Assembly: GCA_041166025.1 (NCBI GenBank)
Contig: JBEAMJ010000115.1
Location: forward strand, 1 to 31,907
Source of the DNA: UBA7672 sp041166025
GTDB lineage: Bacteria; Pseudomonadota; Alphaproteobacteria; Caulobacterales; Hyphomonadaceae
DNA: 31,907 bases
Direction of reading: 5' to 3'
A model generated the notes under the pieces. The model had not been told where the DNA came from, did no database searches, and saw nothing but the letters and a program-made list of their open reading frames with translations. This document shows, one piece after another, positions 8,713 to 15,160 of this stretch. How positions within the stretch are numbered: the first letter of the stretch is position 1; every line of letters starts with the position of its first letter. Both the position numbers and the translations under genes were made by a program.

Positions 8713-9921
8713 ATGACAACACGGACAACCGGCCTGCCGGCCATCGCCGCGGGCGCGCTCGCAATCGCCCTCGCCCAGCCCGCTCTGGCGCAGAAGCCGA
8801 TCACGGATCCACCCGTCACCTCTATCCTGACCTGGACGCAGAAGCAGCAACTCGAACGCTATCCTGCCATCGAGAAGGTCTATGCGGTCGACACCATCAA
8901 GAAGGGCGACAAGGTCAGTCCCCTCCCCGCCGCCGCGACCCAGATCGACCCGAAGGTCACCTTCAACCGCCGCGCATCGAGCCTCGATGCCTTCATGAAG
9001 GACAACCGCATCACCGGCCTGATGGCGATCAAGGATGGCGAGGTCGTCCTCGAGAAGTATGCGCTCGGCCGCAAGCCGACCGACCGCTGGACCTCCTTCT
9101 CCGTCGCCAAGTCGGTGACAGCGATCCTGATGGGCGCTGCGATCAAGGATGGCTGGATCAAGAATGTCCACGAGCCGGTCACCCGCTATCTGCCTGAACT
9201 CAAGGGCTCCGCCTATGACGGCGTCTCGATCCGCCAGCTCATCTCGATGCAGACCGGCGTGAAATGGGACGAGAATTACGCGAGCCAGAAATCCGATGTG
9301 GCGCGCGCCGGCCAGGCCGCATTCAAGGGTGGTCATCCGGTCGAGAACAACCCGCTGCTGCAGTACATGGCGAAGCTGCCGAAGAAGACCGAACCGGGAC
9401 AGGAGTTCGTCTACAAGACCGGCGAAACCGATCTGGCCGGCATGGTGCTGGTCCGCGCTCTCTCCGGCAAATCGCTGGCGCAGTACGCCTCGGAGAAACT
9501 GTGGCAGCCCTTCGGCATGGAGCAGGACGGCATCTGGATGGTCGACAAGGCGGGCCTTGCGCGGGGCGGCTGCTGCATGAGCATGACGCTGCGCGATTAT
9601 GCCCGCATCGGCCTCTTCATGCTTGGCGGCGGCAAGATCGACGGAAAAGAGGTCCTGGCTCCCGGCTGGGTCGAGGAATCTACCAAGAACCATGCGCCGC
9701 CCAAGTCGCGCGAAGCCGGCGAGAGCTACGGCTATTTCTGGTGGCCGATGGAGGAGGGCTATTACGCCGTCGGCATCTTCGGCCAGGGCATCTATGTCTA
9801 TCCGGAAGAGAACCTGGTCATCGCCATCAACTCCGCGATGCCGAAGGCAAGCGACCGCACGCAAAGCCAGAAGGTCCGCGCCGTGATCGATGCGATCCGG
9901 AGTGCGACAAAGGCTGGCTGA
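8713..9921 (+). CDS. Secreted beta-lactamase-fold serine hydrolase
   Basis: This is a member of the class C beta-lactamase-related family (Pfam Beta-lactamase), which includes esterases and D-aminopeptidase-like enzymes; the substrate is unknown. A signal peptide with a likely cut after AQPALAQ (about residue 27) points to the periplasm. The catalytic SxxK is SVAK (Ser130, Lys133). The second motif region reads FVYKTGETDLAG, where many relatives have Y-S-N, so the tyrosine is kept but the third position differs. Near the C-terminus FGQGIYVYPEENLVI is typical of the family. The 402-residue length is usual. A strong ribosome site (GGAGGAGGA) precedes the ATG. True antibiotic hydrolysis should not be assumed. 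It follows divL by 143 bp and probably has its own promoter. Confidence 0.88.
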   Translation: MTTRTTGLPAIAAGALAIALAQPALAQKPITDPPVTSILTWTQKQQLERYPAIEKVYAVDTIKKGDKVSPLPAAATQIDPKVTFNRRASSLDAFMKDNRITGLMAIKDGEVVLEKYALGRKPTDRWTSFSVAKSVTAILMGAAIKDGWIKNVHEPVTRYLPELKGSAYDGVSIRQLISMQTGVKWDENYASQKSDVARAGQAAFKGGHPVENNPLLQYMAKLPKKTEPGQEFVYKTGETDLAGMVLVRALSGKSLAQYASEKLWQPFGMEQDGIWMVDKAGLARGGCCMSMTLRDYARIGLFMLGGGKIDGKEVLAPGWVEESTKNHAPPKSREAGESYGYFWWPMEEGYYAVGIFGQGIYVYPEENLVIAINSAMPKASDRTQSQKVRAVIDAIRSATKAG

Positions 9922-9970
9922 CACGCCGCGCGAGGTTGACAGGGGCGGCGGGCGACACGAGGCTGCGGGC

Positions 9971-10357
9971 ATGCTGAACCAGCTGTCCCGCATCTTGCTG
10001 GCGCTCGTCACGGCTTTCGTCTTCTCCGGACAGATGGAAGCGGCCGCCGAACACTGCGCCCGCCTCGCCCATGAGGCGGAGACGGCTGCTGAGGCAGCCG
10101 GGGAGGCGCCGCCCTGCCACGAAGCGGCTGCAGCGGTTGTGGAGACTCACCATCAAGCGCCGCATCATGCGCCAGCCGACGACCCCACAACGCCAACGCA
10201 GGATCATTGCCAGTGCGTCGCTGCCCTGAGCGGGTTCACGCACATTCCCGTCGCGCTCGCGAGCAGCAGGGTCGCGCCCTATGTCTGGCTCTCGCCCGAA
10301 GCCGAGCGCTTTGCCTCCAGCCGGCCCGACCCGGATTTCCGCCCGCCCCGCGCCTGA
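9971..10357 (+). CDS. Small exported Cys/His-rich protein, possible metal binder
   Basis: I do not recognise the family. The protein has 128 residues from the ATG at 9971, with an N-terminal signal-like helix (NQLSRILLALVTAFVFSG). Cysteine and histidine clusters follow (EHCARLAHE, PPCHEA, THHQAPHHAP, QDHCQC), then a Pro/Arg-rich tail. This composition suggests periplasmic binding of copper or a similar metal. The frame stays open upstream to 9890 inside the preceding gene, but that start gives no signal peptide. It lies 49 bp after the serine hydrolase and 66 bp before a His-rich outer-membrane protein gene on the same strand, so the two are likely expressed together. The metal role is inferred from composition and partner only. 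Confidence 0.7.
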   Translation: MLNQLSRILLALVTAFVFSGQMEAAAEHCARLAHEAETAAEAAGEAPPCHEAAAAVVETHHQAPHHAPADDPTTPTQDHCQCVAALSGFTHIPVALASSRVAPYVWLSPEAERFASSRPDPDFRPPRA

Positions 10358-10373
10358 CCTGAACCACGCGCAC

Positions 10374-10391
10374 GCCGTTCACCCGAACGGC
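10374..10391 (+). promoter_or_regulatory. Intergenic hairpin between the two His-rich protein genes
   Basis: GCCGTTC (10374-10380) and GAACGGC (10385-10391) form a perfect 7-bp stem with loop accc, 32 bp before the next start codon and with no T-run. It may modulate expression of the second gene or stabilise the first message. Confidence 0.4.
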
Positions 10392-10423
10392 TATCTAACG
10401 ATCCCAGTTCAGGACGCACTCCA

Positions 10424-11794
10424 ATGTCACGACTCTTGCTGATCGCTTCGGCGATCCTTATTGCGCCTGCAGCGATGGCGCAGGAACAAGACCACTCATC
10501 GCACGCGCCCGCCACGCAGGCCCAGCCGCCTGCGGACGACCACGCTGGTCATGGAGGCCATGGTCAGGCAACCGTCGAGGCGCAGCATACCGACCACGCC
10601 GCCGGCCATGCCAGCCACACGGCCATGCCCAGCGCGCTGGGCCCCTACCCGATGACGCGCGACGCCTCCGGAACCGCATGGCAGCCCGACGCAGCCGCCC
10701 ATCATGGCGCACATGCGACCCATGACGCCGGCTGGAGTTTCATGGGCCATGGCAATATCGACCTCGTCTACACTTCCCAGAGCGGCCCGCGCGGAGATGA
10801 TCTCGGCTTCGTGGCCGGCATGCTGATGGGCTCGGCGCTCTATCGTTTCCCGGACGACAGCGCGGTCCAGTTGCGCGGGTCACTGAGCCCCGATCCCCTG
10901 ATGGGTGACCGCGGCTATCCCCTGCTCCTCGCCGCCGGCGAAACGGCTGATGGCGTGGAAACTCTCATCGACCGCCAGCATCCCCATGACCTGTTCATGG
11001 AGCTGTCGGCGAGCTATTCGCGTCAGCTCGGCAATGGCCAGAGCGTGTTCGTCTATGCTGGCCTGCCCGGCGAGCCGGCCTTTGGACCACCAGCCTTCAT
11101 GCATCGCCCCTCGGCCATGCCCAATCCCGAAGCGCCGATCACCCACCACTGGATAGATTCCACGCATATCACCTACGGCGTGCTGACCGCAGGCTATGTC
11201 GCTGGCGACGTCAAAATCGAAGCATCGCGCTTCCGCGGCCGCGAGCCCGACCAGGACCGCTATGACATCGAGACAGGAGAGCTGGATTCAACCGCAATGC
11301 GCCTGTCGTGGAATCCGACGCCAAACTGGTCGCTCCAGGCGAGCTGGGCCGATGTCACTTCGCCCGAACAACTCGAACCGGATGTGGACGTGGTGAAATG
11401 GTCCGCCAGCGCACTCTACACGCAGCATTTCGGGGACAGCACAGTCTCGATTACGGGCGCCTTCGCCCGCAAGGACTCAAGCGAGAATGTGGTGCTGGAT
11501 GCATGGCTCGGCGAAGCGGCGCTCAGGATCAACACGGACTGGACGGTGTTCGCACGCGCGGAGGCCGTCGAAACAGACGAGCTGGGCAAACCCGCCGCCC
11601 ATGGTCACCACGGCCCCGTCGAAAATGTCGCGCGCGCCACACTCGGCGTCTCGCGCGATTTCCGCGTGTCGGACACGCTCGTTATCGCTGTTGGCGCGTC
11701 GGCCACGCAGAACTGGACCAGCGGCGCCCTCTCGCCGCTCTACGACGGCGACCCCAGCGCCGCACTCGCCTTCGTGCGGTTCAAGATCGAGTAG
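10424..11794 (+). CDS. His-rich outer-membrane beta-barrel-like protein
   Basis: This 456-residue protein has a cleavable signal peptide (LLLIASAILIAPAAMAQ). A strongly His-rich linker follows (about residues 24-105, with many HxxH and HGGHG runs). The rest alternates amphipathic strands and ends in a hydrophobic/charged strand, AALAFVRFKIE, typical of outer-membrane barrels although the last residue is Glu rather than Phe. Segments such as DRQHPHDLFMELS add conserved-looking histidines in the barrel part. Proteins of this type are often found beside copper-resistance genes, so metal tolerance or uptake is a reasonable inference, but no named family is certain to me. AGGA lies about ten bases before the ATG. 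Its stop is 3 bp from the stop of the convergent kinase gene. Confidence 0.8.
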   Translation: MSRLLLIASAILIAPAAMAQEQDHSSHAPATQAQPPADDHAGHGGHGQATVEAQHTDHAAGHASHTAMPSALGPYPMTRDASGTAWQPDAAAHHGAHATHDAGWSFMGHGNIDLVYTSQSGPRGDDLGFVAGMLMGSALYRFPDDSAVQLRGSLSPDPLMGDRGYPLLLAAGETADGVETLIDRQHPHDLFMELSASYSRQLGNGQSVFVYAGLPGEPAFGPPAFMHRPSAMPNPEAPITHHWIDSTHITYGVLTAGYVAGDVKIEASRFRGREPDQDRYDIETGELDSTAMRLSWNPTPNWSLQASWADVTSPEQLEPDVDVVKWSASALYTQHFGDSTVSITGAFARKDSSENVVLDAWLGEAALRINTDWTVFARAEAVETDELGKPAAHGHHGPVENVARATLGVSRDFRVSDTLVIAVGASATQNWTSGALSPLYDGDPSAALAFVRFKIE

Positions 11795-11797
11795 CGT

Positions 11798-12679
11798 CTA
11801 CAGATCCTCGGCGAGACGGCGCAAGGTCGTCTCGCCGACAGCTGCATGCTCCGGGTCATCGACGCGGCCGTTCTCATAAAGCGTGGCGCCGAACAGGATC
11901 GCCCAACCGATCGCACGCACGACAAGGTCATCATCGGGCGCATAGCGGCTCAGCGCCTGTGCGCGGGCCGATGCTTGCGACAGCAGGATCCACACGCCAC
12001 AGAGGTCGACGGCAGGATCGCCAACGCACATGTCGCCCCAGTCGATAACGCCTGCAAGCTTGCCGTTCCTGGACAGGACATTCTGCGCGTGCAGGTCGCC
12101 ATGCAGCCACACGGGCGATTGGGTGAAGGGCGCCGCCAGCGCATCCTTCCATGCCCGGTCGATGGCTGGCGAAATCAGGTCGCACGACCCGCGCACGCGA
12201 TCGAGGCAAGGCTCGAACCGCTCGCGCCGCGAATCCAGGCGCACGCCGCGAACAGGATTGGTTGGCGCGCCCTCTGGCGCCGGGTGATGAAGATCGCGCA
12301 GGACGTTCGCCAGCGCGACACCCTGGTCTTCATCCAGGGGTGCGTGCGCAACAGGCGTTCCCTCGATCCACGGCACAATGCTCCACGGCCAGGCATATCC
12401 GCGTCCTGCCACACCGGTCGCCAGGGGCGCCGGCACAGGAAGGGAGACGTCCCGCGCAGCGACTGCAAGCCAGCGCTGTTCATTGACAATCAACTCCACA
12501 CTCGCCGCACGACGCGGCAGGCGGACAGCGAGCGCCTCGCCAAGCCGGAATGTGAAATTGTCCCATCCCTCGGCGGCAAAGGTCACGGGCAGGTGCGCAT
12601 ATTGCGGATGCTGGTCGGCGACAAGTACGCTAACGAGCGCCTCGCTCACCGCGACTTCGGCATTCGGAGTTCCCGCCAT
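11798..12679 (-). CDS. APH/choline-kinase-fold phosphotransferase
   Basis: This 293-residue protein has the aminoglycoside phosphotransferase (APH) kinase-like fold. The Brenner motif is WLHGDLHAQNVL (about residues 192-203, catalytic Asp in HGD) and the metal motif is GVIDWGDMCVGDPAVDL (about 211-227). The N-terminal lobe includes AVRLPRR, where a nucleotide-contacting basic residue is expected. Many such proteins phosphorylate small metabolites rather than antibiotics, so resistance should not be assumed. The ATG at 12679 is preceded by AGAGG. The gene starts 30 bp after the fliP stop on the same strand, so it may be the last gene of the fliO-fliP transcript, an unusual neighbour for an export-apparatus operon. 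Confidence 0.88.
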   Translation of the reverse strand: MAGTPNAEVAVSEALVSVLVADQHPQYAHLPVTFAAEGWDNFTFRLGEALAVRLPRRAASVELIVNEQRWLAVAARDVSLPVPAPLATGVAGRGYAWPWSIVPWIEGTPVAHAPLDEDQGVALANVLRDLHHPAPEGAPTNPVRGVRLDSRRERFEPCLDRVRGSCDLISPAIDRAWKDALAAPFTQSPVWLHGDLHAQNVLSRNGKLAGVIDWGDMCVGDPAVDLCGVWILLSQASARAQALSRYAPDDDLVVRAIGWAILFGATLYENGRVDDPEHAAVGETTLRRLAEDL

Positions 12680-12709
12680 GGCGCCTCTTAGCGCGTGCAG
12701 CGTTCCACG

Positions 12710-13459
12710 TCAGCTGGGTGGGGTATTGATGAAGCTCTCGACCAGCGAGCCCGACAGCAGGCGCCAGCCGTCCACCAGCACGAAGAAAATCAGCTTGAAC
12801 GGAAGCGAGATGGTCACCGGCGGCAGCATCATCATGCCCATCGCCATCAGGATCGACGACACGACAAGATCGATGACGAGGAAGGGCAGGAAGATCATGA
12901 AGCCGATCTCGAACGCACGCTTGAGCTCAGAGATCATGAAGGCGGGCGCCAGAACATGGAAAGGCGCATCCGCGGGGCTTGCGAGATTCTGGATGTTGGC
13001 CATGCCCGCGAACATCGCGACGTCGGCCTCGTTCACATGCGCGCCCATGAATTGCTGGATGGGGCCAAGGGTGCGCGGGATCGCCTCCTCCAGCGTGATC
13101 GCCTCGGCCATGTAGGGCTGGATACCGGCCTCGTAGGAGGCCATGAAGGTCGGCGCCATAACGAACGCGGTGAGAAACAAGGCCAGCGAGATGATGACGG
13201 AGTTGGGTGGGGCGTTCTGCAGGCCGATCGCCGTCCGCACCAGCGACAACACGATGACGATGCGCACGAACGAAGTCGTCATCACGAGGATGGACGGCGC
13301 CAGCGAGAGCACGGTGATCGCTGCAATGAGCTGCACGATGCCGGATGTCAGCCCCTGCCCGGTTCCAAGATCGACAGACACGGTCTGCGGCAACGCCTCG
13401 GGCGCCACGACGAGCGCCAGCAACAGGGCGGGGCAGAAGCGGAGAAGCCGCGCCATCAT
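12710..13459 (-). CDS. fliP: Flagellar export-gate protein FliP
   Basis: FliP is a core component of the flagellar type III export gate in the inner membrane, assembled with FliQ and FliR. The 249 residues comprise a signal peptide (about 1-25), a short periplasmic piece and two pairs of membrane segments. The family hallmarks ILVMTTSFVRIVIVLSLVRTA and GFMIFLPFLVIDLVVSSIL are clear, with the usual ISELKRAFEIGF in between. The start ATG overlaps the fliO stop (ATGA), and a second ATG follows directly. Length and sequence are ordinary. Confidence 0.97.
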   Translation of the reverse strand: MMARLLRFCPALLLALVVAPEALPQTVSVDLGTGQGLTSGIVQLIAAITVLSLAPSILVMTTSFVRIVIVLSLVRTAIGLQNAPPNSVIISLALFLTAFVMAPTFMASYEAGIQPYMAEAITLEEAIPRTLGPIQQFMGAHVNEADVAMFAGMANIQNLASPADAPFHVLAPAFMISELKRAFEIGFMIFLPFLVIDLVVSSILMAMGMMMLPPVTISLPFKLIFFVLVDGWRLLSGSLVESFINTPPS

Positions 13460-13773
13460 GGCTTGGTCTCGCCTGGTTTGGTCTCATCCGGCGCAATCGG
13501 CCTGAACGGCGCAGGCGCCTCGCGCGAGGCGATCAGCACGTCCCCGCTCGGCGCTGTCGACAGGAGATGTTCCCTGTCGCCCCAGCGCACGACGACAAGC
13601 TTGCGCCGCATGTCGAGCGAGCGCCATTCAACGACCTTCAGGTCCGGACTGACGACGCCGGTCCTGAGGCCGATGCGGCTGCCATACTTGCGCAGGAGCC
13701 ACGTGCCGCCGAGCAGCAGGCCCAGCACGAAGGCCAGCGCTGCGAGCGCCTTGAGTGCGTCGAACAGCTCCAT
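13456..13773 (-). CDS. fliO: Flagellar biosynthesis protein FliO
   Basis: FliO is a small membrane protein that helps assemble the FliP ring. The 105 residues hold one membrane segment (about 8-26, LKALAALAFVLGLLLGGTW) and a basic stretch. A short cytoplasmic domain follows (VEWRSLDMRRKLVVVRWGDREHLL), typical of the weakly conserved FliO family, then a Pro-rich tail. Its position directly before fliP with a 4-base overlap supports the name. Expression probably starts in the 13774-13939 region, where CtrA-type boxes lie. Confidence 0.88.
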   Translation of the reverse strand: MELFDALKALAALAFVLGLLLGGTWLLRKYGSRIGLRTGVVSPDLKVVEWRSLDMRRKLVVVRWGDREHLLSTAPSGDVLIASREAPAPFRPIAPDETKPGETKP

Positions 13774-13813
13774 GATCGGCGAGCCCGCTGCGGCCGCAAG
13801 GCCGGTTTCATGG

Positions 13814-13880
13814 TTAATGCATGGGAAATGCCGGTAAACGGCGGGTTAACGGCTGCCGGTCCTGCTTAAGAGAGCCTTAA
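13814..13880. promoter_or_regulatory. CtrA-type boxes between divergent fliOP and flgBC-fliE
   Basis: A perfect TTAA-N7-TTAA box lies at 13866-13880, about 65 bp before flgB. A degenerate TAAA-N7-TTAA lies at 13835-13849. A third site at 13814-13828 contains TTAACCAT on the minus strand (13817 to 13810), about 40 bp before fliO. A GANTC site (GAATC) lies at 13913-13917. CtrA controls early (class II) flagellar genes in Caulobacter, and the position between two divergent flagellar operons fits this. Binding itself is inferred. Confidence 0.7.
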
Positions 13881-13945
13881 GCAAAGCGGTCAAATCTGCC
13901 GGGTGAGGCGCAGAATCCACATTCTCCGCCCACGCGGAAATGAGC

Positions 13946-14377
13946 ATGTCGGACCCGACGCAGATCTCGGTTTTCAACCTGATGAAGGCCCGCATGCAGA
14001 TGCTGGGCGAACGCCAGAAGGTGGTCGCCCAGAACGTCGCGAACGTGTCGACGCCGGGTTACGTGCCCGGCGACATCAACCAGGACGCCTTCGCCGCCAC
14101 GCTGCAGCGCATGGCCGGTCGTTCCGCCGGCGCGGGTCGTACTGCAATGGTTGCAACCCAGGCTGGCCACATGGCGCCCGCCCACGGCCCGGGCTCGCCG
14201 GCCCTGTCCATCCAGAAATCCCCCGACTCCGAAACCACGCTCGACGGCAATGCCGTGGTGGTGGAAGAGCAGATGATGAAGATCGCCGAAACCCGAATGG
14301 ATTTCGAGACCATGGTAGGCCTTTACCAGAAGAGTCTGGGCCTGCTGAGGCTGGCGTCGCGCGCACCGGGACGGTGA
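13946..14377 (+). CDS. flgB: Flagellar proximal rod protein FlgB
   Basis: FlgB forms the proximal rod of the flagellar basal body in the periplasm and is exported by the type III apparatus without a signal peptide. The N-terminal rod motif is QKVVAQNVANVSTPGY (about residues 24-39), and the C-terminal helix EEQMMKIAETRMDFETMVGLYQKSL completes the coiled pair. The 143 residues are close to E. coli FlgB (138). I chose the ATG at 13946 because GGAA then has normal spacing; an ATG at 13940 abuts it. It is first in flgB-flgC-fliE. Confidence 0.96.
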   Translation: MSDPTQISVFNLMKARMQMLGERQKVVAQNVANVSTPGYVPGDINQDAFAATLQRMAGRSAGAGRTAMVATQAGHMAPAHGPGSPALSIQKSPDSETTLDGNAVVVEEQMMKIAETRMDFETMVGLYQKSLGLLRLASRAPGR

Positions 14378-14385
14378 ACGCCTGA

Positions 14386-14400
14386 CGTCTCGAGGAGACG
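14386..14400 (+). promoter_or_regulatory. Hairpin containing the flgC ribosome-binding site
   Basis: CGTCTC (14386-14391) and GAGACG (14395-14400) form a 6-bp stem with a 3-base loop, and the flgC Shine-Dalgarno sequence GAGGAGA lies inside it. The flgC ATG is 6 bp further on. The fold could mask the ribosome site unless flgB is being translated. The tight loop makes its stability uncertain. Confidence 0.35.
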
Positions 14401-14406
14401 CTTCAC

Positions 14407-14823
14407 ATGTCATCCGACCTCATGTCCGCCATGGGCGCGGCCGCAACGGGCCTGCGCGCGCAGACGGTGCGCATCCGCATCGCAGCCGAGAACCTCGCCA
14501 ACGCAGACGCCACAGCCAACACGCCCGGCGGGGATCCTTATCGCCGAAAGGCGCCCGTGTTCCGTACGCTTTATGATCGCGAAATCGGCGCCGACACGGT
14601 GAAGGTCACCGGCGCACGGATGGACATGTCGCCCTTCCAGCAGAAGTTCGATCCCAGCCATCCTGCCGCCGACGCCAATGGCTATGTGAAGACCTCGAAC
14701 GTCTCCTCCCTCACGGAGATGGCCGACCTGCGCGAGGCGCAGCGCGCCTACGAAGCAAACCTCAATGTCATCGAGTCGAGCCGGGCGATGATGCTCGGCG
14801 TCGTCTCGCTGCTGAAAGCGTGA
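14407..14823 (+). CDS. flgC: Flagellar proximal rod protein FlgC
   Basis: FlgC is a rod subunit stacked with FlgB and FlgF in the basal body. The 138 residues match the family length. The N-terminal rod motif is IRIAAENLANADATANTPGG (about residues 19-38). A central PYRRKAPVF is typical of FlgC, and the C-terminal YEANLNVIESSRAMM is the matching helix. The gene follows flgB by 29 bp with a strong GAGGAGA ribosome site and precedes fliE by 11 bp, so the three form an operon. Confidence 0.97.
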   Translation: MSSDLMSAMGAAATGLRAQTVRIRIAAENLANADATANTPGGDPYRRKAPVFRTLYDREIGADTVKVTGARMDMSPFQQKFDPSHPAADANGYVKTSNVSSLTEMADLREAQRAYEANLNVIESSRAMMLGVVSLLKA

Positions 14824-14834
14824 GGTAGCCAGAG

Positions 14835-15149
14835 ATGTCCGATCTCGGTCTTTCGGCAGTCAAGGCTTATGGCGGCGTCGCCCAGACCATTGGCGGGATG
14901 GCCGGCGGCAAGGAAGCGGGCGGCATATCCGGCCCGGATTTCGGGGCCATGCTCAATTCAGCCGTCGGCGCCGTCAGCAATGCAGGCAATGCTGCGGAGA
15001 CCGCGGTTACCAATGCCGCAATGGGCAAGGGCGACCTGGTGGACGTGGTGACAGCGGTGGCCGCCGCTGAAGCAACCCTTGAGACGGTGATCGCCGTGCG
15101 CGACGAGGTGATCAAGGCCTACCAGGAAATCATGCGCATGCCGATCTGA
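14835..15149 (+). CDS. fliE: Flagellar hook-basal body protein FliE
   Basis: FliE links the MS ring to the proximal rod. The 104 residues match the family length. The N-terminus is Gly/Ala-rich, and the conserved C-terminal region DLVDVVTAVAAAEATLETVIAVRDEVIKAYQEIMRMPI (in outline: TLET, VRDE and YQEIMRMPI) is clear. It ends 11 bp from the stop of the convergent dnaE2, with no visible terminator between them, so the two transcripts may overlap at their 3' ends. Confidence 0.94.
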   Translation: MSDLGLSAVKAYGGVAQTIGGMAGGKEAGGISGPDFGAMLNSAVGAVSNAGNAAETAVTNAAMGKGDLVDVVTAVAAAEATLETVIAVRDEVIKAYQEIMRMPI

Positions 15150-15160
15150 TGGCGAAAGCC

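Noticed and set aside
8713..9921. True beta-lactamase
   Set aside because: It has the SxxK motif but departs from the Y-S-N pattern and resembles the broader serine hydrolase/esterase group.
9936..9941. TTGACA as a -35 element for the small Cys/His-rich gene
   Set aside because: No acceptable -10 lies 16-18 bp downstream, so it is likely chance or readthrough from the upstream gene.
11798..12679. Aminoglycoside resistance gene
   Set aside because: Only the general APH kinase fold is visible; most chromosomal members of this fold act on other small molecules, and nothing here indicates resistance.
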